From assembly GCA_958295955.1 (NCBI GenBank), contig OY282420.1:2928435-2992434 (forward strand): a DNA stretch of 64,000 nucleotides. The letters run 5' to 3'. Under the pieces are notes generated by a model. It saw only the letters and a program-made list of their open reading frames with translations. It had not been told where the DNA came from and did no database searches. Of the stretch, positions 16,233-25,652 are shown piece after piece. This stretch comes from an uncultured Bryobacterales bacterium (GTDB lineage Bacteria; Acidobacteriota; Terriglobia; Bryobacterales; UBA6623). Each line of letters opens with the position of its first letter. Positions within the stretch are counted from its first letter, which is position 1. A program made the position numbers and the translations under genes.

Positions 16233-17939
16233 ATGCGCCTGTGCGCAGCCGTCTTCTGCTTGATCTCAACCATGTCCGCTCAGCCTGCCGACGAGAGGCT
16301 TCACGCCCTGTTCGACGAGTATCACGAAGCATATCTTCGGGAGAATCCGGAAGAAGCGACTTCGCTCGGCCGCAACGAGCACAACGACCGCTGGCGGGAC
16401 TGGTCGCAGTCCGGACGCGGCCGTTGGCTTGCCGCAATGCGCGGTTTTCTGTCGCGGCTCGACGCCTTTCAGCCGGATGCCCTGAACGAGCAGGACCGCA
16501 TCGGCTTGCAGTTGCTCAAGGGCAAGCTGGAACGCGAGATTGCGGGCCTGCCCTACGAAGTCTATTTAACCCGCGTGAACCAATTGTTCGGAATGCATAC
16601 GGTCGTTTATCTGACGGTCAGAGAAATGCCCGCCCGGACTGCGGCGGATTACGAAAACATTCTGGCGCGTCTGCGGGCGGTTCCCCGGTACGTCGAGCAC
16701 AACATCGCCGCTTTGCGCGAGGGCATGCAAAAGGGAATCGTGCAGCCGAAGCTGGTCGTCGACCGCATCGTGAAGCAGCTTCGGGCGCAGGCCGCGCAGC
16801 CGCCCGGCGAATCGAGCCTGCTCGCCGCTTTCCGCAAGTTTCCCGAGGCGGTCGGCGCCGCGGACCGCCGCCGGTTCAGCGGCGAGGCCGAACGCATCTA
16901 CGAGCAGGACTTTCTGCCCGCCTGGGAAAAGCTGCGGAAGTTTTTCGCCGAAGAGTACTTGCCGAAAGCACGCGCCGCGATCGCCGCGGCCGCCTTGCCC
17001 GAGGGGCAAAACGCTTACAAGTTTTTCATTGCATACCACACGACAACCGACCTGACCGCCGCGCAAATCCACGAGATCGGCAAACGCGAGGTCGAGCGCA
17101 TCGAAAGGGAAATGGCCGCAATCGCCCGCGAAGTCGGGTTCGAGGGCACGGTCGCGGAGTTCGAGGAGAGCTTGCGCTCTTCGCCCCGGCGCCTGTTTTC
17201 GAGCAAGGAAGAAATGCTGGTCTATCACCGAGATATCGCCATGCGCGTGCAGCCGGAGTTGCCCCGGCTGTTCTCAAAACTGCCGCGCATGCCGGTGGGC
17301 ATCCGGCCGATCCCCGCCGACCGCGAAGCGGAGTCGGCGTCGAACTACAACAGCCCCGCCGCGGACGGCTCGAGACCGGGCTGGTTCAACTTGAAGACCT
17401 ATCGCCCGGAAACGGAGACGAAATACGACAAGGCGGCGCTGGTGCTGCACGAAACCAACCCGGGACACCATTTGCAGATCGCGCTGCAACTCGAACTCGC
17501 GGCGTTGCCCGAGTTCCGCAAAATCTACCGCGCGACCGCCTACACGGAAGGTTGGGCGCTGTACGCGGAATCGCTGGGCGGCGAGCTCGGCGTTTACGAC
17601 GACCCCTACAGTCGGTTCGGCGCGCTCGACAGCGAGCGCTTCCGCGCGCGGCGGCTGGTCGTCGATACCGGCATCCATGCCTTCGGCTGGAACCGCGAGC
17701 AGGCGATCGAGTATTTGGGCGACGTCAGCGAAGTGGAGCGCTACATTGCTTGGCCGGGGCAGGCGCTGGCCTACAAGATGGGGCAGCTCAAGATACTCGA
17801 ACTGAAGGCGAAAGCCCGCGAGCGGCTCGGCGGCAGGTTCGACATCCGCGAATTCCACGACGCCGTTCTGCGTAACGGAGCGCTGCCCTTGGACTTATTG
17901 GAAGCGCAGGTCGAGCGTTACATCGCGGGGCGGCGCTGA
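16233..17939 (+). CDS. Secreted DUF885 protein (putative metallopeptidase)
   Basis: 568 residues. The ATG at 16233 gives a signal peptide [17 protein letters not shown]. An in-frame ATG at 16179 overlaps a TACAAT that may itself be the -10 (16175-16180), which argues for the later start. The core motif [20 protein letters not shown] carries the HExxPGHH-like metal site typical of DUF885, and [17 protein letters not shown] and [17 protein letters not shown] are further conserved blocks. The fold is related to M2/M3-like zinc peptidases, but the activity of this family is poorly defined. The gene is monocistronic, followed closely by apt. Confidence 0.85.
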   Translation: MRLCAAVFCLISTMSAQPADERLHALFDEYHEAYLRENPEEATSLGRNEHNDRWRDWSQSGRGRWLAAMRGFLSRLDAFQPDALNEQDRIGLQLLKGKLEREIAGLPYEVYLTRVNQLFGMHTVVYLTVREMPARTAADYENILARLRAVPRYVEHNIAALREGMQKGIVQPKLVVDRIVKQLRAQAAQPPGESSLLAAFRKFPEAVGAADRRRFSGEAERIYEQDFLPAWEKLRKFFAEEYLPKARAAIAAAALPEGQNAYKFFIAYHTTTDLTAAQIHEIGKREVERIEREMAAIAREVGFEGTVAEFEESLRSSPRRLFSSKEEMLVYHRDIAMRVQPELPRLFSKLPRMPVGIRPIPADREAESASNYNSPAADGSRPGWFNLKTYRPETETKYDKAALVLHETNPGHHLQIALQLELAALPEFRKIYRATAYTEGWALYAESLGGELGVYDDPYSRFGALDSERFRARRLVVDTGIHAFGWNREQAIEYLGDVSEVERYIAWPGQALAYKMGQLKILELKAKARERLGGRFDIREFHDAVLRNGALPLDLLEAQVERYIAGRR

Positions 17940-18000
17940 GCGGGCGCGGCCTGCGCTTTCCCGCGGCTCGGTTATCATGGACGCTGCGGGCCGAAGCGCT

Positions 18001-18522
18001 ATGGACGAACTGAAATCTCTGATTCGCGAGGTGCCGGACTTCCCCAAGCCGGGCATTTTGTTTTACGACATCACCACCGCTCTGAAAAGCGCGAGGGGGC
18101 TCAAGCTCATCACTGGTTCGTTGGCCGAGAAAGCGGACGGGCGGCATGTCGACGTGGTCGCCGGGATCGAATCCCGCGGCTTTTTGTTCGGCCTGCCGCT
18201 GGCGTCCGAACTCGGCGTGGGGTTCGTGCCGGTGCGCAAGCCCGGCAAGCTCCCGGCGGAAACAACGAAAGTCAGTTACGATCTCGAATACGGCAGCGAT
18301 ACGCTGGAGATTCACACCGACGCCGTGCAGCCCGGACAGCGGGTGCTCATCGTGGACGACCTGCTGGCGACCGGCGGAACCGCCGCCGCCTGCGTCCAAT
18401 TGATCGAAGACCTGGGCGGGACGATCGCGGGGCTGTCTTTCGTGATCGAGCTCGGTTTCTTGAACGGCCGCGGCAAACTGGCGAACTACGATGTCGCCGC
18501 ATTGTTGAACTACGACTCGTAG
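18001..18522 (+). CDS. apt: Adenine phosphoribosyltransferase
   Basis: 173 residues, standard length. It converts adenine and PRPP to AMP in purine salvage. The start at 18001 gives [19 protein letters not shown], the typical Apt opening. TATCAT at 17973-17978 would start transcription after an alternative ATG at 17977, so that one is rejected. The adenine-side loop [14 protein letters not shown] and the PRPP loop [17 protein letters not shown] are intact. It starts a run of same-strand genes that also includes ispE and prs, which makes the PRPP substrate. Confidence 0.95.
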   Translation: MDELKSLIREVPDFPKPGILFYDITTALKSARGLKLITGSLAEKADGRHVDVVAGIESRGFLFGLPLASELGVGFVPVRKPGKLPAETTKVSYDLEYGSDTLEIHTDAVQPGQRVLIVDDLLATGGTAAACVQLIEDLGGTIAGLSFVIELGFLNGRGKLANYDVAALLNYDS

Positions 18523-18544
18523 GCAGGCGCCCGGGCGGACCCTC

Positions 18545-19468
18545 ATGCCGACGATCATCCGGCAGGCCCCGGCTAAAATCAACCTGGGCCTGCGCATACT
18601 GGGACGCCGTCCCGACGGCTATCACGAGCTGCGCACGGTTTTTCAGACGATTTCGCTCGCGGACCGGGTGGAAGTCTCCTGCGAACCGGCCGCCGCAACC
18701 TGCATTGAGTTGCGCTGCAACCGCCCCGACCTGGAGAACGACGACAATCTCGCCGTGCGCGCGGCGCGCGCCTTGTTGGAGCGCCTGGGACTGACCGCCC
18801 GCATCGGCATCCGCCTGCAGAAAAATATCCCGGCCGGCGCCGGCTTGGGCGGCGGATCGAGCGACGCGGCGGCCGTTCTGACGGCGCTCAGCGAACTGGC
18901 TCGCCCCCCCCTCGACGAGGCGGCCCTCCATGAAATCGCCGCCGGCCTGGGCAGCGACGTTCCGTTTTTCCTCGTCGGCGGCACGGCGCTCGGCATCGGC
19001 CGCGGAGAGGAGGTCTATCCGCTCGCGGACCGGCCCGCCGGCCCCGTCGTGGTCGTTGCTCCCGGCATCGCCGTCTCGACCCCCTGGGCCTATCGGCAGT
19101 TCGCCCGGCAGGCCGCCGGAAAATTGACACCCGCAGCGCAGCGCAGTATCATAAATAGTTTCCGTTCAGCGATTCGCGCATACGATGCCGGGGGCGCCAT
19201 GAACCTTGCCGGGGCGCTCGCCAACGACTTCGAGCAGGTTGTTTTCGGTCAATTCCCGCAACTCGAAACCCTCAAGCAACAACTGCCGGCCGCCGGGGCG
19301 CGCCTCGCGCTGATGTCCGGCAGCGGCTCGGCTTTGTTCGGAGTCTTCGAGTCCGGGAAGGAAGCGGACGCCGCCGTTCGATCGTTCGCGGCGCAGGGGC
19401 TCGAGGCCGTCGCCTGCCGGTTCCTGCCGCGCGCCGAATACCGCGGCGCGCAGCAGCCGATTGCCTGA
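18545..19468 (+). CDS. ispE: 4-diphosphocytidyl-2-C-methyl-D-erythritol kinase
   Basis: 307 residues. A GHMP kinase that phosphorylates CDP-ME in the MEP pathway of isoprenoid synthesis. The substrate motif PAKINLGLRILGRRPDGYHE, the ATP loop NIPAGAGLGGGSSDAAAVL and the C-terminal LMSGSGSALFG are all present. It lies 22 bases after apt and 23 before prs, in the order ispE-prs found in many bacteria. A near-consensus promoter is embedded in its coding sequence at 19124-19152. Confidence 0.95.
   Translation: MPTIIRQAPAKINLGLRILGRRPDGYHELRTVFQTISLADRVEVSCEPAAATCIELRCNRPDLENDDNLAVRAARALLERLGLTARIGIRLQKNIPAGAGLGGGSSDAAAVLTALSELARPPLDEAALHEIAAGLGSDVPFFLVGGTALGIGRGEEVYPLADRPAGPVVVVAPGIAVSTPWAYRQFARQAAGKLTPAAQRSIINSFRSAIRAYDAGGAMNLAGALANDFEQVVFGQFPQLETLKQQLPAAGARLALMSGSGSALFGVFESGKEADAAVRSFAAQGLEAVACRFLPRAEYRGAQQPIA
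19124..19152 (+). promoter_or_regulatory. Sigma-70-like promoter inside ispE, upstream of prs
   Basis: TTGACA (19124-19129), exactly 17 bases, then TATCAT (19147-19152) followed by AAAT. The -35 is perfect and the -10 matches five of six positions, which is unusual inside GC-rich coding sequence. It would start an mRNA near 19159, about 330 bases ahead of prs, and could supply the prs-rplY-pth-ribosomal protein run. Confidence 0.45.
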
Positions 19469-19491
19469 ACGCCGAGCGGGAGTTTTGCGCC

Positions 19492-20439
19492 ATGGTAGAT
19501 CGCAATCGTCTGACCGTCTTCAGCGGCTCCGCCAATCCGGAGTTGACCCAAAGCATCTGCGATTGCCTGCAGATCGAGCAAGGCAGGCATCTGCTGCGGA
19601 CATTTTCCGACGGTGAAATCTATCTGCAGATTAAGGAAAACGTCCGCGGCAGGGACGTTTTCGTCGTCCAATCGACCTGCACGCCCGTGGATAGGAACTT
19701 GATGGAACTGCTGCTGATGCTCGACGCGCTGCGCCGGGCCTCGGCGAAACGCATCACGGCGGTGCTGCCTTACTACGGATATTCGCGGCAGGACCGCAAA
19801 GACAGGCCGCGCGTTCCGATTTCGGCAAAGCTGGTGGCCGCTCTGCTGGTGACGGCCGGTGCGGACCGGCTATTGACGCTCGACCTGCATGCGGCGCAGA
19901 TCCAGGGGTTCTTCGATATTCCGGTGGATCACCTTTACGGTCGCCCGGTAATGGTGGATTACCTGTCGCAACTCAACCTGCCGCATTTGACGGTGGTTTC
20001 TCCCGACGCCGGGGGCACGCGGCGCGCCCGCGCAACCGCGGCGCGCCTCAAGGCGCCGCTGGCGATCATCGACAAGCGCCGCGAGGAAGCCAACGTCGCC
20101 GATGTGATGCACGTCATCGGCAAGGTCAAGGGACGCACCTGTCTGATCGTGGACGACCTGGTCGATACCGCCGGCACTCTGGTGAAGGGCGTCGAAGCGC
20201 TGTTTGAAAAAGGGGCGGATGCGGTTTACGCAAGTTGCACGCATGCCGTGCTTTCAGGCGCCGCAGTCGCTAGAATTGAAGAATCGGGACTGACCGAGCT
20301 TGTGGTTACCGACTCGGTCCCACTGGCCAAGCAGGCCGAGGAATGCGGCAAGATCCGCCGGTTGAGCGTAGCCCCGCTGCTGGCGAAAGCGATCGCATCG
20401 ATCCACGACGAGACCTCGATCAGCGTATTGTTCGAATGA
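19492..20439 (+). CDS. prs: Ribose-phosphate pyrophosphokinase
   Basis: 315 residues, class I length. It makes PRPP from ribose 5-phosphate and ATP for nucleotide, His and Trp synthesis. Visible motifs are the opening FSGSANPELTQSICD, the catalytic flexible-loop region YYGYSRQDRKDRPRVPI, the metal and allosteric-side DLHAAQIQGFFDIPVDHL, VSPDAGGTRRA, and the PRPP loop CLIVDDLVDTAGTL. A GGGAG-type site precedes the ATG. It is placed just ahead of rplY, an arrangement common in proteobacteria and acidobacteria. Confidence 0.97.
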   Translation: MVDRNRLTVFSGSANPELTQSICDCLQIEQGRHLLRTFSDGEIYLQIKENVRGRDVFVVQSTCTPVDRNLMELLLMLDALRRASAKRITAVLPYYGYSRQDRKDRPRVPISAKLVAALLVTAGADRLLTLDLHAAQIQGFFDIPVDHLYGRPVMVDYLSQLNLPHLTVVSPDAGGTRRARATAARLKAPLAIIDKRREEANVADVMHVIGKVKGRTCLIVDDLVDTAGTLVKGVEALFEKGADAVYASCTHAVLSGAAVARIEESGLTELVVTDSVPLAKQAEECGKIRRLSVAPLLAKAIASIHDETSISVLFE

Positions 20440-20503
20440 AGATTTCGGCGGGCGGTCCGCTTGCGGGCGGCCGTTGCGCCCGACAAGATTGAGACGAATT
20501 GAG

Positions 20504-21154
20504 ATGCAACAACAAGTCGATTTTGAAGTTTCTGAGCGCGGCGCGCGCGGCAAGAACGAAGCGCGGCGCCTGCGTTCTTCGGGGCGGACGCCCGGCATCG
20601 TTTACGGTTTGGGCAAGGAGCCGCGCGCGGTCGCCGTCGATACCAAGCGCATGACCCGGCTGCTGCAAAGCTCCGCCGGCCGGAACAGCATTTTGAATTT
20701 GCAGGGCGGCGACGGCAATGAATCCGCGATGGCGGTCGACTACCAGATCGACCCCGTGAATCACGCGTTGCTGCACGTCGATCTGCGGCGGGTCGATCTG
20801 GAAAAGGCCGTCATGGCGGCGGTCCCCGTCGTTCCTGTCGGAGTGGCCTTCGGCGTCAAGAATCAGGGCGGCTTCGAGGAAATGATCAGCCGCGAAGTCA
20901 CGGTCGAGTGCCTGCCGCTCGATATTCCGGAAAAAATCGAGGTGGACATCGCCGCTCTGCACGTCGGCCAGGCGATCCGCGCCGGCGACATCCCGGCAAG
21001 CGACAAGTACAGGTTGGCGGAGGACGAGGACAGGTTGATCCTGCACATCATGGCCGCGAAGACAAGCGCCGCCGCTGCCTCCGACGAGGAAGGCGGCGGG
21101 CAGGAAGAGGCAGCCGAGGGCGACGGGGCGGCAAAGGCCAAGAAGGATGACTGA
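20504..21154 (+). CDS. rplY: 50S ribosomal protein L25 (Ctc-type, long form)
   Basis: 216 residues. The ATG at 20504 (MQQQVDFEVSERGARGKNEAR) fits the family start; an upstream GTG-type start at 20474 would add ten unlikely residues. The N-terminal half is the 5S-rRNA-binding L25 domain with RRLRSSGRTPGIVYG. The C-terminal half is the TL5/Ctc beta domain. The end is an acidic Glu/Ala/Gly tail of about 30 residues. It is followed by pth in the usual order. Confidence 0.93.
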   Translation: MQQQVDFEVSERGARGKNEARRLRSSGRTPGIVYGLGKEPRAVAVDTKRMTRLLQSSAGRNSILNLQGGDGNESAMAVDYQIDPVNHALLHVDLRRVDLEKAVMAAVPVVPVGVAFGVKNQGGFEEMISREVTVECLPLDIPEKIEVDIAALHVGQAIRAGDIPASDKYRLAEDEDRLILHIMAAKTSAAAASDEEGGGQEEAAEGDGAAKAKKDD

Positions 21155-21190
21155 TAGCCCCGAGGCCGGCTTTCGCTGCCGGAGTCGATC

Positions 21191-21814
21191 ATGTTATGGC
21201 GGCGCAGAAAAAAGACCGGCGCGGAATTTCTTGTCGTCGGTTTGGGGAATCCGGGCGAAGAGTATCGGCAGACGCCCCATAATCTGGGGTATATGACGAT
21301 CGACCGCTTGGCGGAGGACGAAGGCATTCGGGTGACCCGCCCCGAGGAAAATGCCCTCGTCGGACTCGGCGCGATCGGCGGCAAATCCGTCGTTCTCGCC
21401 AAACCGCTCTCGTTCATGAACTTGAGCGGCGGACCGGTCAAGGGGCTGTTGCGGCGTTACGACCTGACGCTCGACCGGCTCTTGATCGTTTACGACGACC
21501 TGGACTTGCCGTGGGAGACTTTGCGCATCAAGCTCAAGGGTTCGTCCGCGGGGCATAACGGCATGAAGTCCATCATCGGCTCGTTGGGTTCGTCGGATTT
21601 CGCGCGTTTGCGCATCGGCATTCACCCCGGCCGCCGCCTCGCAAGCGGCGCCGATTTTCTACTGCGTCCGTTGCGTCGAGAGCAACTCGACGAGGCGGAT
21701 GCGATCGTCAACCGAGCGGCGGGCTTTGTCCGCCGGTTACTTGCCAAGGGCGCCGAAAAGGCCATGGCGGATTGCAACCGCCGCGCCCGCGGGCAACAAA
21801 CAGAGGAACAATGA
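21191..21814 (+). CDS. pth: Peptidyl-tRNA hydrolase
   Basis: 207 residues. It recycles peptidyl-tRNAs released from ribosomes. The core begins FLVVGLGNPGEEYRQTPHNL, with the catalytic His in TPHN. KPLSFMNLSGGPVKGLL, VYDDLDLPW and SSAGHNGMKSI are the other signature blocks. A ten-residue basic leader MLWRRRKKTG precedes the usual start, so an internal start cannot be excluded. Its TGA overlaps the ATG of rpsF (ATGA at 21811-21814), which implies translational coupling. Confidence 0.95.
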   Translation: MLWRRRKKTGAEFLVVGLGNPGEEYRQTPHNLGYMTIDRLAEDEGIRVTRPEENALVGLGAIGGKSVVLAKPLSFMNLSGGPVKGLLRRYDLTLDRLLIVYDDLDLPWETLRIKLKGSSAGHNGMKSIIGSLGSSDFARLRIGIHPGRRLASGADFLLRPLRREQLDEADAIVNRAAGFVRRLLAKGAEKAMADCNRRARGQQTEEQ

Positions 21815-22287
21815 GAATCTACGAATTGGTGTTTATCGTCAAGCCCGATCTTCCCGAAGAGGAGACGCAGGCCGCTGTCGAGCAAGTCAAGACGGCGCTG
21901 GCGGAAGGCGGCGCCGCTGTCGACAAGGTGGATGAGTGGGGCAAGCGCCGGTTGGCCTACCCCGTCCGCGGCTTTGCCGACGGCCACTACGTTTTCATGC
22001 AATACTCGGCGGAAGACAAGTCTTCGCTGCCGCGCGAAATCGAGCGCCGGCTGCGCGTCTCCGATAGCGTCATCAAGTTCATGACCATCCGCATAGACGA
22101 AGACCTGCGGCGGCTCGAAAAGCTGAAGAAACGCAGGGAGAAAAGAGCGGCGCGGGCTCCGCAGAGATCCCCGCGCCCGGCGAACGCCCGCCCGGACGCC
22201 CCTGCCGCTCCGAGCGCGCCGGTCCCGGCGCAACCGGGCAGCGCTCCCGACCAAGCGGCGGCAGCGCAAACGAGCATTGAGAATTAG
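21811..22287 (+). CDS. rpsF: 30S ribosomal protein S6
   Basis: 158 residues against about 100-135 in most bacteria. The S6 core covers residues 1-105: [38 protein letters not shown] and [11 protein letters not shown]. The remaining 50 residues are an Ala/Pro/Arg-rich tail. The ATG overlaps the pth stop. AGAGGAACA lies ahead as a ribosome site. S6 pairs with S18 in the small-subunit platform, and rpsR is the next gene. Confidence 0.96.
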   Translation: MRIYELVFIVKPDLPEEETQAAVEQVKTALAEGGAAVDKVDEWGKRRLAYPVRGFADGHYVFMQYSAEDKSSLPREIERRLRVSDSVIKFMTIRIDEDLRRLEKLKKRREKRAARAPQRSPRPANARPDAPAAPSAPVPAQPGSAPDQAAAAQTSIEN

Positions 22288-22304
22288 GAATCGGGAGAAA
22301 CGAA

Positions 22305-22727
22305 ATGGCTGAGAATCAGGAATCCACCGCATCGCCGGCCACCGAGGAATCTGCGGCAAGCGCGGCGCCCGGCGGAGCACAACCCGCCGCCGCGCCGCGC
22401 CCGGAGCAGGCATCCGGCGAACGCCCCGCCGCCCGCGCCGCGAGACCGGGGGGCGACCGCCGTCCGCGGCAGGGGAACGCCGGCGGCAAACGGTTTTTCC
22501 GGCGCCGCAAAGTCGACTTTTTCAGTGTCAACAAGATCGACGACATCAATTACAAAGATGTCGACAACCTGAAGCAGTTCCTGGGCGACCGCGGCAAAAT
22601 CCTGCCCCGCCGCCACACGGGATTGAGCTCCCACCACCAGCGCCGGTTGCGGCTGGCGGTCAAACGCGCGCGCAACATTGCGTTGCTGCCGTTCGCCGGC
22701 GAAATCAAGAAGGGCAAGCAGGGGTAA
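22305..22727 (+). CDS. rpsR: 30S ribosomal protein S18 with long N-terminal extension
   Basis: 140 residues, almost twice the usual 75. The conserved S18 part starts near residue 62: [20 protein letters not shown], then [20 protein letters not shown] and [20 protein letters not shown]. The first 60 residues are Ala/Pro/Glu-rich and low complexity. The ribosome site GGGAGAAACG precedes the ATG. It is followed after six bases by rplI. Confidence 0.95.
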   Translation: MAENQESTASPATEESAASAAPGGAQPAAAPRPEQASGERPAARAARPGGDRRPRQGNAGGKRFFRRRKVDFFSVNKIDDINYKDVDNLKQFLGDRGKILPRRHTGLSSHHQRRLRLAVKRARNIALLPFAGEIKKGKQG

Positions 22728-22733
22728 GCCGCG

Positions 22734-23297
22734 ATGCTCGAAGTCATTCTCAAAAAAGACATCTACAAGCTGGGCGACCGCGGCCAGGTGGTCAAGGTCG
22801 CCGACGGTTACGCCCGCAACTTCCTCTATCCGCAGAAGCTGGCCATCCCCGTCACCAAAGGCAGCCTCAAGCAGCTTGAAGAGATGCGGTCGGCGGCGCT
22901 GCGCGAGGCGGTTCGTCTGCGCGGCGACGCCGAGAAGCAGGCTGCGGCGCTCGAAGGCGTCGTCGTCCGCATCGTCGCCCGCGCCGGGCAGAAAGATCAA
23001 CTCTTCGGTTCGGTCACCAACCGCCAGATCGCCGCCGCGCTCGCCGAGCAGGGGATCGCCATCGACCGCCACCGCATCGACCTGAAAACGCCTCTGCGCG
23101 TCGTCGGCGACTACGACATTCCCATTCGCTTCTACAAGGACGTGGAGACGACGGTCAAAGTCGAAGTCCGCGCCGAAGGGCGCGAAGACGAACCGCTGAC
23201 TCCCGAGGAAGAGCCGGACGCCGCCGCCGCGCAAGCCGAGGCAGCGGAAGAAGCCGCGGGGGCTGCCGAGAGCGACGGCGCCGCAACGGAAGGTTAG
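22734..23297 (+). CDS. rplI: 50S ribosomal protein L9 with acidic tail
   Basis: 187 residues against about 150. The N-terminal rRNA-binding domain MLEVILKKDIYKLGDRGQVV with YARNFLYPQKLAIP is typical, followed by the long connecting helix and the C-terminal globular domain (QLFGSVTNRQIAAALAEQGI). The last 40 residues are Glu/Ala-rich. In many bacteria dnaB follows rplI; here an SDR gene starts only six bases later. Confidence 0.95.
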   Translation: MLEVILKKDIYKLGDRGQVVKVADGYARNFLYPQKLAIPVTKGSLKQLEEMRSAALREAVRLRGDAEKQAAALEGVVVRIVARAGQKDQLFGSVTNRQIAAALAEQGIAIDRHRIDLKTPLRVVGDYDIPIRFYKDVETTVKVEVRAEGREDEPLTPEEEPDAAAAQAEAAEEAAGAAESDGAATEG

Positions 23298-23303
23298 CGC
23301 GTC

Positions 23304-24065
23304 GTGAACGGCGGCTTCTTCGATCTGTCCGGCCAGACGGCCGTGGTCACCGGCGCCGCCCGCGGCATCGGCGCCGGCATCGCCCGCCGGCTGGCGCGGG
23401 CCGGAGCGCAAGCCGTCGTTGCGGACCGCAACCTTGCGGGCGCGGAAGCGACCGCCGCGGCGTTGCGCGCCGAAGGCTTGCAGGCCGAGGCGGCCGCGCT
23501 CGACGTCGCCGACAGCGCGGCCGTTGCGGGCGCATTCGATAATCTGACCGCGGCCCACGGGCAAATCCACATCCTCGTCAATTGCGCCGGCATCGCTGGG
23601 AAAGCCGCGCCCGTCCAGGAACAGAGCGACGCGGATTGGCATTCCGTCCTCGACGTCAATCTCAGCGGCGTCTTCTATTGCTGCCGAGCCGTCATGCCGC
23701 ACATGATCGCCAACAACTACGGCCGGATCGTCAACATCGCCTCGCTGGCCGGCAAGGAAGGCAACCCCAACATGGCGGCCTACTCGGCGTCCAAGTCCGG
23801 GGTCATCGCCCTCTCCAAGTCGTTGGGAAAAGAAACCGCCGGCGGCGATATCTGCGTCAACGCCGTCAGCCCGACGGTGATCCGCACGCCGATACTCGAT
23901 CAGATCACCCCGCAGCAGGTCGAGTACATGACCTCGAAGATACCCAGAGGCCGCACGGGCACGATCGAAGAAGTCGCGGCGGTCGTGCATTTCCTGGCCA
24001 GTCCCGACTGTTCTTTCGTGACGGGCCAGTGCTACGATGTCAGCGGCGGCCGCGCGACCTACTAG
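23304..24065 (+). CDS. SDR-family oxidoreductase (FabG-like)
   Basis: 253 residues. The GTG at 23304 is six bases after rplI. The cofactor site VVTGAARGIGAGIARRLA, the NCAGIAG strand, the active-site Ser in NIASLAGKEG and YSASK (Tyr/Lys) are intact, and the C-terminus is QCYDVSGGRATY. It is similar to 3-oxoacyl-ACP reductases and sugar or alcohol dehydrogenases; the substrate is not set by sequence. Its place directly behind ribosomal-protein genes suggests read-through expression. Confidence 0.87.
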   Translation: MNGGFFDLSGQTAVVTGAARGIGAGIARRLARAGAQAVVADRNLAGAEATAAALRAEGLQAEAAALDVADSAAVAGAFDNLTAAHGQIHILVNCAGIAGKAAPVQEQSDADWHSVLDVNLSGVFYCCRAVMPHMIANNYGRIVNIASLAGKEGNPNMAAYSASKSGVIALSKSLGKETAGGDICVNAVSPTVIRTPILDQITPQQVEYMTSKIPRGRTGTIEEVAAVVHFLASPDCSFVTGQCYDVSGGRATY

Positions 24066-24075
24066 CCGATTTGCC

Positions 24076-25047
24076 GTGAGACCGAGAATTTTCCTTCTTT
24101 TCCTCCTGCTTCCAACGCTTGCCGGCGCACCGCTCATGGCTGCCGTGACCATCGAAAAAACCGCATACCGAGGTTGGCCGAACTGCTACCGCATCGCCAA
24201 CGGCGAGGTCGAGTTGATCGTGACCGCGGACGTCGGCCCGCGCATCATCCGCTACGGCTTTGTCGGCGGCCGCAACATGTTCGTCGAGCTTGCGGAAGAC
24301 CTCGGCAAGACCGGCGGCGGGCAGTGGCGCTTATTCGGCGGCAGCCGGCTCTGGGTCGCCCCCGAAGACCCGGTTTACAGCTACGGCGCCGACAACGAGC
24401 CGGTGGATATCCGCATCGCGGGGAACGTCTTGACGGCGCGCGCGCCCGTCGAGCATACCGGCGTCCAAAAACAGATCGAGGTCGAGCTCGCGGAGACGGG
24501 CAGCGTGGTTCAGGTGCGCCACCGGCTTACCAACAAGACGATCTGGCCGCTGCGCATCGCCCCCTGGGTGCTCTCGATGATGGCGCCGGGCGGGGCCGCG
24601 GTGACCACGCTGCCGCCGCGCGGAACCCATCCCGAAGTGCTGGCGCCGACGAATCCGCTGATCGTTTTCGCCTTTACGAACATGAGCGATCCGCGCTGGA
24701 GTTGGCTCGAAAAGTACATCGTCCTGCGGCAGGACGCGAACAATGCCGACCCCGAAAAGATCGGCCTGTTCAACCCCGAGACGCGGGGCGCCTACCTGCT
24801 CGACGGCAACCTGTTCGTCAAGAAATACCAGGCGCCGGCCGGCCGGGAGTACCCCGACATGGGGGCGTCGTACGAGACTTTCGCAAACGAGCGGTTTCTG
24901 GAGCTCGAGACGCTGGGGCCGCTGCGCACGCTGCAGCCCGGCGAGTTCAGCGACCACCTCGAGGTCTGGTCGCTGCACCGGGGCATTGCCGTCAACGAAT
25001 GGACCGACGCCGAGATCGACCGCGTTCTCGGCGCCTATTTGCAGTAG
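24076..25047 (+). CDS. Secreted DUF4380-like protein
   Basis: 323 residues from the GTG at 24076, which yields the signal peptide RPRIFLLFLLLPTLAGAPLM. An ATG at 24037 overlapping the SDR gene is possible but gives a longer, less hydrophobic leader. The mature part begins VTIEKTAYRGWPNCYRIANG and has VELIVTADVGPRIIRYGF and GGSRLWVAPEDP, as in DUF4380 proteins, whose galactose-mutarotase-like beta fold suggests carbohydrate binding. No catalytic role is established. Its TAG overlaps the GTG of the next gene by one base. Confidence 0.7.
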   Translation: MRPRIFLLFLLLPTLAGAPLMAAVTIEKTAYRGWPNCYRIANGEVELIVTADVGPRIIRYGFVGGRNMFVELAEDLGKTGGGQWRLFGGSRLWVAPEDPVYSYGADNEPVDIRIAGNVLTARAPVEHTGVQKQIEVELAETGSVVQVRHRLTNKTIWPLRIAPWVLSMMAPGGAAVTTLPPRGTHPEVLAPTNPLIVFAFTNMSDPRWSWLEKYIVLRQDANNADPEKIGLFNPETRGAYLLDGNLFVKKYQAPAGREYPDMGASYETFANERFLELETLGPLRTLQPGEFSDHLEVWSLHRGIAVNEWTDAEIDRVLGAYLQ

Positions 25048-25652
25048 TGATCCGCTTCGTCGAGGGGAAATTGACGGCGCAAGCGCGTCTGGGCATTCTG
25101 CCCGCGGCGTTCAACCCGCCGACCGTCGCCCACGTCGCTTTGGCCGATGCCGCGCAAGAGCGGTTCGCGCTGGATCAGGTGGCGTTCGTGCTGCCGGAAA
25201 CCTTACCCCACAAGAAGCTCGACGGCAACGGGTTCGCGCAGCGCCTGGAGTGGATCGGGCGGCTCGCCCGGGGCAATGCCGCCCGGCTTGCCGCCTGCTG
25301 CGAGCGCGGACTGGTCGGCGAGATCGCGCAGGAGTTTCGCGGACAGGTCCCCGCATCCGTCGAGCTGTACGTCATCGGCGGCCGCGACGCAGCCGAGCGC
25401 TTCATATCCTGGGACTACGCCGGCGCGCCTTCGTTCGACGAGCAGTTGCGGCATTTTCAGCTTTTGGTCGGCTCGCGCGCGGGAACGTATGCGCCGGCGC
25501 CGCGCCACGCCGGACGGATTCATCCCTTCGAGATTGCAGCGCATTACGACACCGTATCGGCGACCGCCGTGCGCGAGCGGCGCGCGTGGAGCGCCGTGCC
25601 CCGCGTCATCCGCGATTCCGTGCGCCGGGCGCTCGCAGGAGGCGCGGCGTGA
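25047..25652 (+). CDS. Nucleotidyltransferase of the NadD-like (HIGH) superfamily
   Basis: 201 residues from the GTG at 25047. LGILPAAFNPPTVAHVALAD is the nucleotide-binding motif (GxFNPxxxxH type, with the second His of the HxGH pair in VAH). YVIGGRDAAERFISW and the late SATAVRERR (the ISSTxIR-equivalent) support adenylyltransferase chemistry. A true NadD would show a more canonical GSFNPVHxGH, so the substrate (NaMN or another mononucleotide) is open. It overlaps both neighbours by 1 and 4 bases, a translationally coupled trio. Confidence 0.7.
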   Translation: MIRFVEGKLTAQARLGILPAAFNPPTVAHVALADAAQERFALDQVAFVLPETLPHKKLDGNGFAQRLEWIGRLARGNAARLAACCERGLVGEIAQEFRGQVPASVELYVIGGRDAAERFISWDYAGAPSFDEQLRHFQLLVGSRAGTYAPAPRHAGRIHPFEIAAHYDTVSATAVRERRAWSAVPRVIRDSVRRALAGGAA

